Positions 1-5,763 of a stretch of 6,046 bases of DNA are shown piece by piece. This DNA comes from Psychrobacter sp. GTDB lineage: Bacteria > Pseudomonadota > Gammaproteobacteria > Pseudomonadales > Moraxellaceae. Location: positions 2,271-8,316 of the forward strand of contig JAAXIL010000242.1 in NCBI GenBank assembly GCA_012270355.1. The letters run 5' to 3'. The stretch's first letter is position 1. Each line of letters begins with the position of its first letter. A program made the position numbers and the translations under genes. The notes under the pieces are model-generated. The model searched no databases and was not told the DNA's origin. It saw nothing but the letters and a program-made list of their open reading frames with translations.

Positions 1-528
1 CATAGCCATACGCCAGCTGATGCTCAGTTTGTGCCCTTAAACATTGCAATTCTAACCGTGTCGGATACCCGTGACTTGAGCCAAGATAAATCGGGGCAGT
101 ATATAGCAGATAGCCTGAATGAAGCTGGACATCATCTGCAAGACCGCCAAATCTGTGTCGATGACGTGTATCAAATCCGTGCCATTGTCAGTCATTGGAT
201 TGCTGATCCATCGGTACAAGTGATTATCAGCACGGGTGGCACAGGGTTTTATGGGCGGGACAACACGCCCGAGGCGGTGAGTGCTTTGTTTGATAAAACC
301 ATAGACGGGTTTGGTGAACAGTTCCGTGCCATATCGGTGGCAGATATTGGTATGTCCACCATTCAATCTCGAGCAGTAGCAGGGATGGCAAATCATACGG
401 CTATTTTTTGCTTACCTGGCTCAACAGGGGCATGTCGTACGGCCTGGGAAGGTATTTTGCAGGAGCAATTGGATAATCGCACTCGCCCGTGCAATTTTGT
501 GGTGCACGTTACCCCAAAAGACGATTAA
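1..528 (+). CDS. moaB: MoaB/Mog-family molybdenum cofactor biosynthesis protein, 5' end cut off by the window
   Basis: This gene encodes a MoaB-type protein of the MogA/MoaB fold, which binds molybdopterin. Family members act at, or are related to, the molybdopterin adenylation step; E. coli MoaB itself has no clear essential activity. The frame is open from base 1 to the TAA at 526-528, giving 175 visible residues. The sequence resembles E. coli MoaB closely: FVPLNIAILTVSDTR near the start, the STGGTG loop followed by GRDNTPEA, STIQSRAVAGMANHT, PGSTGACRTAWEG and RPCNF near the C-terminus. The GTG at 31 is not the likely start, because it encodes the Val of 'FVP', which aligns with 'FIP' about nine residues into E. 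coli MoaB. The true start therefore probably lies a few codons upstream of the window. moaC follows after 17 bp, so the two are probably co-transcribed. Confidence in the family is high; assignment to MoaB rather than MogA rests on the overall resemblance. Confidence 0.93.
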   Translation, partial: HSHTPADAQFVPLNIAILTVSDTRDLSQDKSGQYIADSLNEAGHHLQDRQICVDDVYQIRAIVSHWIADPSVQVIISTGGTGFYGRDNTPEAVSALFDKTIDGFGEQFRAISVADIGMSTIQSRAVAGMANHTAIFCLPGSTGACRTAWEGILQEQLDNRTRPCNFVVHVTPKDD

Positions 529-545
529 TTGAGTGGTTCATCAGC

Positions 546-1049
546 ATGAATAACGATACCAACTTATTGCATTCATCCCCTTCCGAGCCATCCTATGACG
601 AGTTATCTCATTTAGACGCCCAAGGCAATGCCCGTATGGTGGACGTGGGGCAAAAAAACGCTACCGTTCGCACGGCGACTGCCATCGGCTGGGTATGTTT
701 TCCCCCTGACGTGTATCAGCAAATTCGAACCACTGACGGGCAAACTAAAAAAGGGGCGATTATTGAGGTGGCACGGTTAGCGGGCATCATGGGAGCGAAA
801 AAAACCCCCGATTTGATTCCGTTGTGTCATGGCTTGATGCTCGACAAAGTGGATGTCAATTTTGCCTATGAGGATGAGGGTCATCGCGTCGAAGTGACCG
901 CTACCGCCAAAGTGACGGGTAAAACTGGGGTGGAAATGGAAGCCCTAACTGCCGTTAGCGTTGCTTGCTTAACGATATATGACATGACCACCGCCTTGTC
1001 ACATGACATTCAAATTGCTTCTATTGAGCTGATGAGTAAGGCAGTTTGA
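546..1049 (+). CDS. moaC: MoaC, cyclic pyranopterin monophosphate synthase (possibly impaired)
   Basis: MoaC converts the MoaA product (3',8-cyclo-7,8-dihydro-GTP) into cyclic pyranopterin monophosphate, the first Moco intermediate. The protein has 167 residues (E. coli: 161) and the family signature: RMVDVGQK at 30-37, KKGAIIEVARLAGI at 68-81, DLIPLCH at 89-95, TGKTGVEMEALT at 124-135 and TIYDM at 143-147. ATG 546 is chosen because an N-terminal extension back to 489 would overlap moaB and has no family counterpart; a weak GAG lies about 12 bases upstream. With a constant offset of 18 from E. coli numbering, K51 (here K69), H77 (H95) and D128 (D146) are present, but catalytic K131 is Thr149 (ACC, 990-992). 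The usual LCHP motif reads LCHG, and the protein ends at MSKAV without the common GGKSG-type tail. No alternative frame restores that tail. The family is certain; activity is doubtful. Confidence 0.92.
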   Translation: MNNDTNLLHSSPSEPSYDELSHLDAQGNARMVDVGQKNATVRTATAIGWVCFPPDVYQQIRTTDGQTKKGAIIEVARLAGIMGAKKTPDLIPLCHGLMLDKVDVNFAYEDEGHRVEVTATAKVTGKTGVEMEALTAVSVACLTIYDMTTALSHDIQIASIELMSKAV

Positions 1050-1126
1050 TAAAGGTTTTTTTAGCGAGCATAACCATCTATGTCATGATACTATGTGATC
1101 GTTTAATTTTAATGATTTAGATAACC

Positions 1127-1393
1127 ATGAGCATCACTGTTTTAGTTTTTGCCGACTTACAAGCCACGCTGATGGCAAAGACAGGCACGTCTCACACCGT
1201 TTTGGATTATCAAGACGGTGATACCGTATCCACTGTGTTTGAGCGACTGCAAACGCATCACGGGGTGTCTTTGACCGATACTACCCCTAAGGCACGCCTA
1301 CGAGTAGCCCTCAATGAAGCCTTTGCCGAATGGGATACGCCCGTGCATGATGGGGATGAGGTTGCTTTCATTCCGCCTGTAGCGGGGGGCTAG
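1127..1393 (+). CDS. moaD: MoaD, molybdopterin synthase small (sulfur-carrier) subunit
   Basis: This is the ubiquitin-like small subunit of molybdopterin synthase. Its C-terminal glycine is adenylated by MoeB, converted to a thiocarboxylate, and then donates sulfur in the MoaE active site. The protein is 88 residues long (E. coli: 81) and ends FIPPVAGG; the terminal Gly-Gly must be exposed for function. Other family features are the ALNEAFAEWDTPVHDGDEV stretch near the C-terminus and the DGDTV segment near residue 30. ATG 1127 is the only sensible start. It lies 77 bp after the moaC stop, in a stretch without a clear terminator or strong promoter. The TAG stop directly after the second glycine shows that TAG works as a stop codon in this organism. 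moaE begins only 3 bp downstream. Confidence 0.93.
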   Translation: MSITVLVFADLQATLMAKTGTSHTVLDYQDGDTVSTVFERLQTHHGVSLTDTTPKARLRVALNEAFAEWDTPVHDGDEVAFIPPVAGG

Positions 1394-1399
1394 TCAGTG
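1384..1399 (+). promoter_or_regulatory. Probable moaE ribosome binding site inside the end of moaD, with GTG start
   Basis: A run of six G (1384-1389) lies seven bases before the GTG at 1397 and is the only Shine-Dalgarno-like sequence available for moaE. The same bases encode the Gly-Gly end of MoaD (GGG GGC). GTG 1397 is accepted as the start because the next in-frame ATG is far inside the protein, after the conserved FEGLVRNHN motif. The 3-bp gap between moaD stop and moaE start suggests translational coupling, which would suit two subunits of one complex. Confidence 0.5.
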
Positions 1400-1828
1400 A
1401 AGAATACTCCACTTTTTGCCCTCACCCATGATGCCATCGACGTAGATGCCCTAAAAGCTCAACTTAGTCAAGCCAGTTGCGGGGCGTTGGTTAGCTTTGA
1501 AGGCTTGGTGCGTAACCACAATAATCAAAAACCCGTCACCCATCTTAGCTATTCAGCCTATGAAGGCATGGCGGTCAAGGTGGGTACTCAAATTGTGCAA
1601 AATGCCCTGGCAGAATTTAACATTACCACTGCCGTCTGCGTGCATCGCATTGGGGAACTCGCCATTGGCGACATGGCGATTTATGTGGGTGTTGGGGCAT
1701 CACACCGTGACGAGGCGTTTTTGGCTTGTCGTCATATTTTAGACACGGTCAAAGCCGACGTGCCGATTTGGAAGCAAGAGTTTTATGCCGATGACAATAC
1801 ACCGGCTTGGTTGTCCAATAATGGCTGA
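1397..1828 (+). CDS. moaE: MoaE, molybdopterin synthase large (catalytic) subunit
   Basis: MoaE is the catalytic subunit of molybdopterin synthase. With thiocarboxylated MoaD it inserts two sulfurs into cyclic pyranopterin monophosphate to form molybdopterin. The product has 143 residues (E. coli: 150). Visible motifs are GALVSFEGLVRNHN (29-42, with Arg39), HRIGELAIGD (83-92), GASHRDEAF (100-108, with His103 and Arg104) and VKADVPIWKQE (118-128). Lys119 and Lys126 fall at the same numbers as the two functionally important lysines of E. coli MoaE. All expected active-site residues are present, so the protein looks functional. Translation starts at GTG 1397, 3 bp after moaD. The 85 bp between its stop and the next gene hold only a weak 5-bp inverted repeat (TTGCC/GGCAA, 1834-1847) without a T-run, so no terminator can be called. 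Confidence 0.94.
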   Translation: MKNTPLFALTHDAIDVDALKAQLSQASCGALVSFEGLVRNHNNQKPVTHLSYSAYEGMAVKVGTQIVQNALAEFNITTAVCVHRIGELAIGDMAIYVGVGASHRDEAFLACRHILDTVKADVPIWKQEFYADDNTPAWLSNNG

Positions 1829-1913
1829 TACCATTGCCAATAGGCAAACTATCTGTTCATGTTTTTCTCGATGGTTTATTTTTGCTTGGGTATCAGATGA
1901 CTAACTTGTGGTT

Positions 1914-2771
1914 ATGATTGACTTTCCTTTGCTGGCATTGTTTTTTGTGGTGGCGGTGTTGCATAGCAGTGTTGGGCTAGCGGGCGGATCATCTTATACG
2001 GCATTTATGGCAATCTTTGGCGTGCCGTTGCCAACCATTCCCAGCATTTCGCTGAGTCTAAACACCTTGGTGAGTAGCATTGGTAGCATCAATTTCTATC
2101 GCTATCGCCATTTTGAATGGCGGTTGTGGCTACCGATTCAACTGACCGCTTTGCCGTTTGTTTATGTGGGCAGTCGCATACAGTTGCCAGCAAAGGCGTT
2201 TTATGTCGTGCTATTAGTCACGCTGTTATTTAGTCTATGGCGAATGGCAAAGATGACGTTTGCTACTACTGACGCTTCCTTTGATGGTAGTGATACTGGT
2301 TCTACCCCTTCATTGCCTCAATCGTCATCATCCAAAGCTCTACCTTCCAATTCAAAATTAAACAACGTAAAAACCATCGGTTCACCTACATCACTGTCAT
2401 TGAGATTGGCATTATGCACGCTACTTGGGGCAGTGCTGGGGTTTTTGGCAGGCAGTATTGGTATCGGTGGGGGAATTTATCTTGTGCCAAGTTTGGTATT
2501 GCTTAATTTGGCGAGCGTGAGGCAAGCCTCGGCAGTAGGGGTGGTGTTTATTTTATGCAACTCGCTGGTTGGTTTGGCGAGCAAATGGCAGTTGGGCATG
2601 GTGTCATTATCTATGATTATGCCTGCCTTAATGGTGGTGGGTATGGGCGGAGCGATTGGCTCGTATTTAGGGGCGAGCCGTCTGCCTACCCGCTATGTCT
2701 TGATGGCACTGATGGGTGTGATGGCATTGGCGAGTGGGCTACTGATGGTAAAGTTGGTGCAAATTTTTTGA
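1914..2771 (+). CDS. TauE/SafE (TSUP) family membrane permease
   Basis: This is a polytopic inner-membrane protein of the TauE/SafE (TSUP) family, whose characterised members move organosulfonates, sulfite, sulfoacetate or other anions. It is 285 residues long, in the usual family range. The two-fold repeat is visible: the N-terminal half has HSSVGLAGGSSYTA (17-30) and the C-terminal half has LGFLAGSIGIGGGIYLVPS (175-193). Hydrophobic segments cover about 4-22, 72-88, 94-110, 165-180, 203-221, 228-250 and 260-282. The halves are joined by an unusually polar, Ser-rich linker (about 118-160). ATG 1914 is preferred; GTG 1908 is in frame and would add two residues, and neither has a clear Shine-Dalgarno. 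The gene sits between moaE and the converging moeB. A role in handling sulfur oxyanions or a molybdoenzyme substrate or product is possible but only suggested by position. The substrate cannot be read from the sequence. Confidence 0.85.
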   Translation: MIDFPLLALFFVVAVLHSSVGLAGGSSYTAFMAIFGVPLPTIPSISLSLNTLVSSIGSINFYRYRHFEWRLWLPIQLTALPFVYVGSRIQLPAKAFYVVLLVTLLFSLWRMAKMTFATTDASFDGSDTGSTPSLPQSSSSKALPSNSKLNNVKTIGSPTSLSLRLALCTLLGAVLGFLAGSIGIGGGIYLVPSLVLLNLASVRQASAVGVVFILCNSLVGLASKWQLGMVSLSMIMPALMVVGMGGAIGSYLGASRLPTRYVLMALMGVMALASGLLMVKLVQIF

Positions 2772-2779
2772 GGGGTTTA

Positions 2780-3607
2780 TTACTCATCTTGATACCCACA
2801 CACCAAACAACGCTCATTCCGTTCATACCGCATCATTTTTTGTGACATGCTCATACCATCCCACAATAACAATTTGCCCCTAAGCGGATTGATTCCTCTA
2901 CCCAAATACTGCAAAGCAACGTTGGCTTGCAAACCGCCCATCACCGCTGTCGTGCTGGCAAGTACCCCTGAACTGGCACAGTTAGCAGGATTGTTATTAT
3001 CCCCCTCATCGTTCTCAGTCTCGGCATCAGATGCTACTTTTGATGCACCAAACACGCAAGCATAACATCCCGTCTGTTTTTTTGGTTCGAACAATGCCAA
3101 TTGTCCGCTAAAACCAATTGCCGATGCAGACAGTAGGGGAATGCCATATTCAACACTTATCCGATTTAATAGATAGCGGGTGGCAAAATTGTCGCTTCCA
3201 TCCAGCAGTAAGTCGGGCACATCATCGGTTTTTGTTAACTCGTAGAGACGCTCGCCGAATAACTCGTCTGCCTTTTCTGCCGTTAGACGTTGGCAGATGG
3301 CTTGAACGTCAATGTGCGGATTGATGCGAGTTAGGGCAGTTTTAGCGGTCAAGGCTTTGGACTGTCCAATGTCTTTTGGGGCATATAAAGTTTGACGTTG
3401 CAAATTTGACACCTCAATGATGTCATCGTCTACTAGCGTCAATCGTCCCACCCCCGCCCGTGCCAAAATTTCGGACGCAGGGCAACCCAAACCGCCCATG
3501 CCAATGAGCATAACGCTGGCGTTTTTTAGGTTTAATTGAGATTCAATGTCCCAATGGGGCAAGAGCAGTTGCCGTGCATAAAAGGCGAGTTCGGAATCAG
3601 TAAGCAT
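2780..3607 (-). CDS. moeB: MoeB/ThiF-family adenylyltransferase, probable molybdopterin-synthase adenylyltransferase
   Basis: This E1-like enzyme uses ATP to adenylate the C-terminal glycine of MoaD, priming it for sulfur transfer. The protein is 275 residues (E. coli MoeB: 249). It shows YARQ (10-13), the nucleotide-binding GMGGLG (36-41), acidic residues at 60-62, SNLQRQTLY (67-75, with the ATP-contacting Arg71), GQSK (81-84), LLDGSDN (134-140), and two zinc-binding CxxC pairs, Cys181/Cys184 and Cys267/Cys270. Cys210 in NCASSGVLA matches E. coli Cys187. Between the first CxxC and Cys210 there is a polar, acidic stretch rich in Asp, Glu and Asn (about 191-208). No rhodanese domain follows, so this is the short MoeB form rather than a MoeZ/MOCS3 fusion. 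ThiF or a dual-use enzyme is possible, but the moa neighbours favour MoeB. The gene faces the operon, its stop lying 8 bp from the permease stop. No strong Shine-Dalgarno precedes its ATG. Confidence 0.88.
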   Translation of the reverse strand: MLTDSELAFYARQLLLPHWDIESQLNLKNASVMLIGMGGLGCPASEILARAGVGRLTLVDDDIIEVSNLQRQTLYAPKDIGQSKALTAKTALTRINPHIDVQAICQRLTAEKADELFGERLYELTKTDDVPDLLLDGSDNFATRYLLNRISVEYGIPLLSASAIGFSGQLALFEPKKQTGCYACVFGASKVASDAETENDEGDNNNPANCASSGVLASTTAVMGGLQANVALQYLGRGINPLRGKLLLWDGMSMSQKMMRYERNERCLVCGYQDE

Positions 3608-3769
3608 AGATGGTATTCGTTAAGCTACTCAGAGTTAGCATTCTATTATTAGGTGATTGTATGAAGTGTTTATATGATCAGTTATTTAGTTGGGATGAAA
3701 AGGGTGAGTTTAGCACAAGTATGATGGATGACCGCTAATCGCCTAAGGCTATGGTTTGGCAGTAAGGTT

Positions 3770-3778
3770 TGCTATGAT
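3770..3778 (+). promoter_or_regulatory. Extended -10 promoter candidate for the lipoprotein gene
   Basis: TG-C-TATGAT fits the extended -10 pattern TGnTATAAT with one mismatch in the hexamer. There is no good -35 box 16-18 bp upstream, which is tolerated in extended -10 promoters. Transcription would begin near 3785 and leave a leader of about 20 bases before ATG 3806. This supports 3806 over the in-frame ATG at 3728, which lies upstream of the promoter. The call rests on pattern only. Confidence 0.45.
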
Positions 3779-3805
3779 GACCGCTTACGATTGATTGATG
3801 ACCCC

Positions 3806-4087
3806 ATGAAACCGCAATCCACTTTTAACATTGTCAGCATTGGCATGGTATTCATTGTTGCCCTCATCGGCTGTGGGCAAAAAGGGGGGCTATATCTTAA
3901 TGAAGATGCCCCTGCCAATACCGATTTTCTGATTTATGATACCGCATCAGGACAATACGTTGTGCCAGTCATTGTGCCGAATAATGTTGCAGACAGTGGC
4001 TCAAACGAGGTGAATACTCGACCAACGAACGATACCTCGACCACCACTGATGACGACAAAGTCACGGATGACGCTAACAATTATTAA
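3806..4087 (+). CDS. lptM: Small lipoprotein, probable LptM (YifL) homologue
   Basis: The product is a 93-residue lipoprotein. Residues 1-22 form a signal peptide with a Lys at position 2 and a hydrophobic core (VFIVALIG). Cys23 sits in a lipobox, LIGC. The residues after the cysteine, GQKGGLYL, match the CGxKGPLY-type N-terminus of LptM/YifL. In E. coli, LptM is an outer-membrane lipoprotein that associates with the LPS translocon LptD-LptE and helps LptD mature. A small LptM-like lipoprotein gene just upstream of lysA or dapF is a common gammaproteobacterial arrangement, as here. The C-terminal part (about 64-93) is low-complexity, rich in Thr, Asp and Asn. The start is set by the signal peptide; an in-frame ATG at 3728 would bury it. 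The last bases of the TAA stop coincide with the first bases of the inverted repeat at 4086, so the present C-terminus may have been set by an insertion. Confidence 0.75.
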   Translation: MKPQSTFNIVSIGMVFIVALIGCGQKGGLYLNEDAPANTDFLIYDTASGQYVVPVIVPNNVADSGSNEVNTRPTNDTSTTTDDDKVTDDANNY

Positions 4088-4244
4088 CTGAAGTTACGCA
4101 ATGATATGAATTTGCTATATTCAAACTCGAAATATAGTAAAAAATTTTAATTGGATTGGTAACCCCACCTTAGTAAGGAGGGGGTTAGGGGGAGGTTTGA
4201 AACGATTGTATAACGCAAAATATTCTGCTTGCGTAAATTCAGTT
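4086..4244. mobile_element. MITE-like element, 159 bp, with 16-bp terminal inverted repeats
   Basis: The left end, AACTGAAGTTACGCAA (4086-4101), and the right end, TTGCGTAAATTCAGTT (4229-4244), are inverted copies matching at 15 of 16 positions. Further in, TTCAAAC (4120-4126) pairs with GTTTGAA (4195-4201), and the intervening arms look like a degenerate continuation of the repeats. A 7-bp hairpin, CTATATT/AATATAG (4115-4121 and 4131-4137), and a GC-rich core (4161-4198) lie inside. There is no coding capacity, so this fits a non-autonomous miniature element or large dispersed palindrome moved by a transposase elsewhere. A target-site duplication is not clear: the flanks are ATT on the left and GTT on the right. 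I do not recognise the parent insertion sequence. It fills more than half of the 289-bp gap between lptM and lysA; the remaining 132 bp is AT-rich with no feature I can support. Confidence 0.65.
4161..4198. repeat. GC-rich imperfect palindrome (AACCCCACCTTA / TAAGGAGGGGGTT) with purine tail
   Basis: AACCCCACCTTA (4161-4172) faces TAAGGAGGGGGTT (4174-4186), with one A/A mismatch and one extra G. It is followed by AGGGGGAGGTTT (4187-4198). On the opposite strand this reads CCTCCCCCTAACCCCCTCC followed by TTAC, a C-rich pattern that I associate with dispersed repeats in several bacterial genomes; I could not verify this. It stands out sharply from the AT-rich surroundings. It might also slow or end transcription leaving lptM, but there is no T-run directly after the stem. 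Confidence 0.6.
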
Positions 4245-4376
4245 GTTAAAAGATAGTATTTATAACTACGATTCACTAAATAGCATACATTTCATCATTT
4301 TTTAGGATTTACCATTAGTTTAGAACAGCAAACTGAACCATCTACCTAACAAGATTCAGACAATCATCCATCAGGT

Positions 4377-5693
4377 ATGATGCTCGAACCTGCAACCTTC
4401 GTGCATCAGTTTGAGTCGCTCAGCTATCAGCATGATGCGTTGTGTGTCGATGAAGTCAGTGCGGAGTTGCTGGCTCAAGAGTTTGGCACGCCCCTTTATG
4501 TGTATTCCAAAACCGCCATCATGCGGGCGTATCGTGCTTATACCAATGCATTTGCCTTCATCGATCATCGCATTCATTATGCCGTCAAAGCCAATTCAAA
4601 CCTTGCGGTGCTCGGTGTGCTTAGCGAGGCAGGGGCAGGATTTGACATTGTGTCGGCTGGGGAACTTGCTCGGGTATTGGCAGTGGATGCTGACCCCAGT
4701 TCGATTGTGTACTCAGGCGTGGGCAAATCCAAAGACGACATAAAAAAAGCCTTAGAAGCAGGGATTGGCTGTTTTAATGTGGAGTCGATGAGCGAGCTGG
4801 ATACACTAGATCGAGTGGCAGATGAAATGGGCGTGCAAGCCCCAATTTCTATTCGCATAAATCCAGACGTGGATGCAAACACCCATCCTTACATCTCAAC
4901 AGGACTCAAAGAGAATAAATTTGGCATCAACCATGCCAAAACCATCGAGGCATATCAGCACGCCCAAAGCCTAGAGAACTTAAGCATTAAGGGCATTGAT
5001 TATCACATTGGCTCACAAATTACCGATCTTGACCCTTTTGTCGATGCCTTAGACAAATTGATGGAACTGCTTGACGAGTTAGACGACGTGGGCATCACTT
5101 TTGAGCACGTCGATTAGGGGGGCGGATTGGTGGTGGACTACATCGATGAAGACGTGCCGAGCGTGGCAGAATTTGCCGATGCTCTCATGCCCAAATTGCA
5201 GATATTGCAAGACAAAGGGATGACCATTTTGTTCGAGCCTGGGCGGAGTATTGTCGCCAATGCAGGCGTGCTGTTGACCAAAGTTGAAGTATTAAAGCCC
5301 ACTGAGCACAAAAATTTTGCCATTGTCGATGCGGCAATGAACGATTTAATTCGCCCCTCTTTATATGGCTCACAAATGGCGGTGTTACCTTGTGTGTTGC
5401 CCAGTGGCTTGGTGCAAAGCTATAGCAGTGTCGAAGCCAAAACGTGGGACATCGTTGGGCAAGTGTGTGAAACGGGTGATTTTTTAGCCAAAAATCGAGT
5501 GTTATCACTAGCCGTGGGCGATATTCTTGCCATCACAGGGGCAGGGGCGTATGGCTTTGCCATGAGTAGCAATTACAATACCCGACCTCGGGCGTGTGAG
5601 GTGATGGTAGACGACCACGATTATCAAGAAATCCGAGCCCGTGAAAAAGTCGAGGATTTGTTTGCCAGCGAACAAACTTGGAAATTGGGTTAG
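4377..5693 (+). pseudogene. lysA: lysA, diaminopimelate decarboxylase, interrupted by an in-frame TAG
   Basis: LysA is a PLP enzyme that decarboxylates meso-diaminopimelate to L-lysine. One frame runs from ATG 4377 to TAG 5691-5693 (438 codons), broken only by a TAG at 5115-5117 (codon 247). Both sides carry the family's motifs: YVYSK (41-45), YAVKANSN with the PLP lysine (Lys71), HIGSQ (210-214), GGG (248-250), FEPGR (286-290), CETGDF with the catalytic Cys364, and AGAYGFAMSSNYNTRPR (389-405). The stop replaces the hydrophobic residue just before the glycine loop; TTG to TAG would explain it. Shortly after, GGGL is followed by Val252, where Gly or Ser is usual, and GQVCETGDF has Gln where Pro is common. 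The 246-residue N-terminal fragment would lack the phosphate-binding loop and the C-terminal domain. A restart at TTG 5127 would not remake the split barrel. ATG 4377 has no good Shine-Dalgarno but suits the family length. A base-call error is the main alternative. Confidence 0.85.
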
Positions 5694-5733
5694 TCAATTA
5701 CCATTGTTTCCGCCTGCATGCTAAGATAGTTCG

Positions 5734-5756
5734 TATAATGAATATATTAAAAAGGA
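5734..5756 (+). promoter_or_regulatory. Possible dapF -10 box and ribosome binding site
   Basis: A perfect TATAAT (5734-5739) lies in the 70-bp gap between lysA and dapF. No convincing -35 hexamer sits 16-18 bp upstream and there is no TG extension, so the promoter is only a candidate. AAGGA (5752-5756) is seven bases before ATG 5764 and is the clearest Shine-Dalgarno sequence in the window, which fixes the dapF start. Confidence 0.5.
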
Positions 5757-5763
5757 CTGTTTT

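Noticed and set aside
31..33. GTG 31 as the start of moaB
   Set aside because: The frame is open to base 1, and the upstream codons encode residues that align with the MoaB N-terminus, so the gene is cut by the window edge.
489..545. N-terminal extension of moaC starting inside moaB
   Set aside because: It would overlap moaB by 40 bases and add 19 residues without family counterparts; ATG 546 gives the expected length.
1086..1094. TG-A-TACTAT before moaD as an extended -10 promoter
   Set aside because: The hexamer matches the consensus at only four of six positions and there is no -35 box; moaC-moaD could equally be one transcript.
1834..1847. TTGCC/GGCAA hairpin after moaE as a terminator
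   Set aside because: The stem has only 5 bp and no T-run follows.
3728..3805. Longer lipoprotein ORF starting at ATG 3728
   Set aside because: It would place 26 polar residues before the signal peptide, and the likely promoter lies downstream of it.
4577..4882. Antisense ORF opposite lysA
   Set aside because: It is a by-product of lysA codon use, with no start signal or recognisable protein features.
5115..5117. TAG read as an amino acid (pyrrolysine, suppression or code reassignment) in lysA
   Set aside because: TAG ends moaD exactly after its functional Gly-Gly and also ends lysA itself, so TAG is a working stop codon here. Nothing in the window suggests a suppressor system.
5127..5693. 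The lysA 3' half as a separate gene starting at TTG 5127
   Set aside because: It begins in the middle of the glycine loop, shares the frame of the upstream half, and would contain only part of the barrel domain. It is better described as the remainder of one interrupted gene.
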